From: Myxococcales bacterium
GTDB lineage: Bacteria > Myxococcota > Polyangia > Fen-1088
Direction: 5' to 3'
Assembly (NCBI GenBank): GCA_003155465.1
Contig: PMCR01000534.1
Coordinates: 11,889 to 18,687, forward strand
Length of the DNA stretch: 6,799 bases
Shown here: piece after piece, positions 6,416 to 6,799 of the stretch
Numbering within the stretch: position 1 is the first letter of the stretch
How the letters are laid out: every line of letters starts with the position of its first letter
Position numbers and translations under genes: made by a program
The notes under the pieces: model-generated
Told to the model about the DNA's origin: nothing
What the model saw: the letters and a program-made list of their open reading frames with translations, nothing else
The model's database searches: none

Positions 6416-6422
6416 AAAGGAA
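6416..6422 (+). promoter_or_regulatory. Ribosome binding site of the deoxyhypusine-synthase-like gene
   Basis: AAAGGAA sits nine bases before the ATG at 6432. It is a fair purine-rich site and supports that start. I see no convincing sigma70 promoter between here and vapB. Confidence 0.6.
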
Positions 6423-6431
6423 GCACCGGCA

Positions 6432-6799
6432 ATGAGCAAGATCGTTCTGCCCAAGAAGTTCGTCAGCCAGTACCCGCACAAATTCGCCAAGGGCAAGCAG
6501 ATGTACCTGCGGGGCAAGCGCATCCTGCCCAAGCCGATCTCGGGCAAGGAAAGCCTGCCGGATCTGATTGACGCCACCTTCTTGGCCTACAACGCCGGCC
6601 GCTTGAGCGAAGGCTGCCGCCTGTTTGCGGAGAAGATGCTGGCCAACGACAGGGTTACCGTGGGCATGAGCCTGGCGGGAGCGTTGACCCCGGCGGGTCT
6701 GGGCAGCGCCGCGGTGATTCCCCTGATCAAGGCCGGCTTCGTGGACTGGATCGTGGCCACCGGCGCAAATCTGTACCACGACATGCACCACGCGATGAA
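6432..6799 (+). CDS. Deoxyhypusine-synthase-like protein, N-terminal part (cut by right edge)
   Basis: The frame stays open from the ATG at 6432 to the edge, giving 122 complete codons. Residues from about 40 on resemble the deoxyhypusine synthase / homospermidine synthase family: a LPDLIDATFLAYNAGRLSE-type helix, then a strand-turn segment VGMSLAGALTPAGLG, and VDWIVATGANLYHDMHHA, which lines up with the NAD/substrate-binding region of the fold. In eukaryotes and archaea deoxyhypusine synthase moves the aminobutyl group of spermidine onto a lysine of eIF5A using NAD. Bacteria lack eIF5A, and bacterial homologs are thought to act on small polyamines instead, for example making homospermidine. 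The active-site lysine of the family lies in the C-terminal half, outside the window, so activity cannot be judged here. Full members run about 300-370 residues, so roughly a third is present. It is divergent from vapB. Confidence 0.8.
   Translation, partial: MSKIVLPKKFVSQYPHKFAKGKQMYLRGKRILPKPISGKESLPDLIDATFLAYNAGRLSEGCRLFAEKMLANDRVTVGMSLAGALTPAGLGSAAVIPLIKAGFVDWIVATGANLYHDMHHAM

Larger units (their letters stand above)
6165..6431. other. Divergent intergenic region between vapB and the deoxyhypusine-synthase-like gene
   Basis: Apart from the vapB operator at its left end and the inverted repeats at 6291-6348 and 6365-6384, it holds a run of eight C (6212-6219) and nothing else I can name. 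Short open frames here have no recognisable motifs. Confidence 0.5.

Overview
The window is GC-rich, about 6.8 kb, and reads like a myxobacterial or related deltaproteobacterial chromosome (Myxococcota, possibly Polyangiales-like). The basis is style, not a marker gene: an FHA protein, a very long Pro/Ala-rich Ser/Thr-kinase-like protein ending in a transmembrane helix and PEGA domain, a Gly-rich VWA lipoprotein with 'DKTGSM' chemistry, and a bacterial deoxyhypusine-synthase-like gene. No rRNA, tRNA, CRISPR array, insertion sequence or phage gene is visible.

Layout from left to right. (1) 1-401, minus strand: 5' part of an FHA-domain gene that runs off the left edge. (2) 402-584: a divergent intergenic region holding two back-to-back sigma70-like promoters, one for each flanking gene. 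(3) 585-3872, plus: a 1095-aa membrane pseudokinase. It has an N-terminal kinase fold with a broken HRD motif and glycine loop, a roughly 525-residue disordered linker carrying a recurring acidic 'LLDD' motif, one transmembrane helix and a C-terminal PEGA region. (4) 3873-4196: a 324-bp gap with a possible leader that contains two small hairpins and a T9G6 tract. (5) 4197-5399, plus: a VWA-domain lipoprotein with a perfect Shine-Dalgarno. (6) 5476-6164, minus: a complete vapBC toxin-antitoxin pair (AbrB-type antitoxin and PIN-domain toxin, 4-bp ATGA overlap), convergent with the VWA gene. (7) 6165-6431: the divergent region between vapB and the next gene, with an inverted-repeat operator at vapB and a nested set of inverted repeats further right. 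(8) 6432-6799, plus: the first 122 codons of a deoxyhypusine-synthase-like enzyme, cut by the right edge.

How the parts may work together: the FHA protein (a phospho-threonine reader) and the pseudokinase (probable nucleotide binder without catalysis, with an extracytoplasmic PEGA region) are divergently transcribed from adjacent promoters and could form one signalling or scaffolding module. The surface VWA lipoprotein lies downstream on the same strand but has its own leader and ribosome binding site, so a link to the pseudokinase is only positional. The vapBC pair and the deoxyhypusine-synthase-like gene look unrelated to the signalling genes. No single clearly new system is proven here. 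The best candidates for a second look are the FHA/pseudokinase pair, the structured region before the deoxyhypusine-synthase-like gene, and that enzyme itself.
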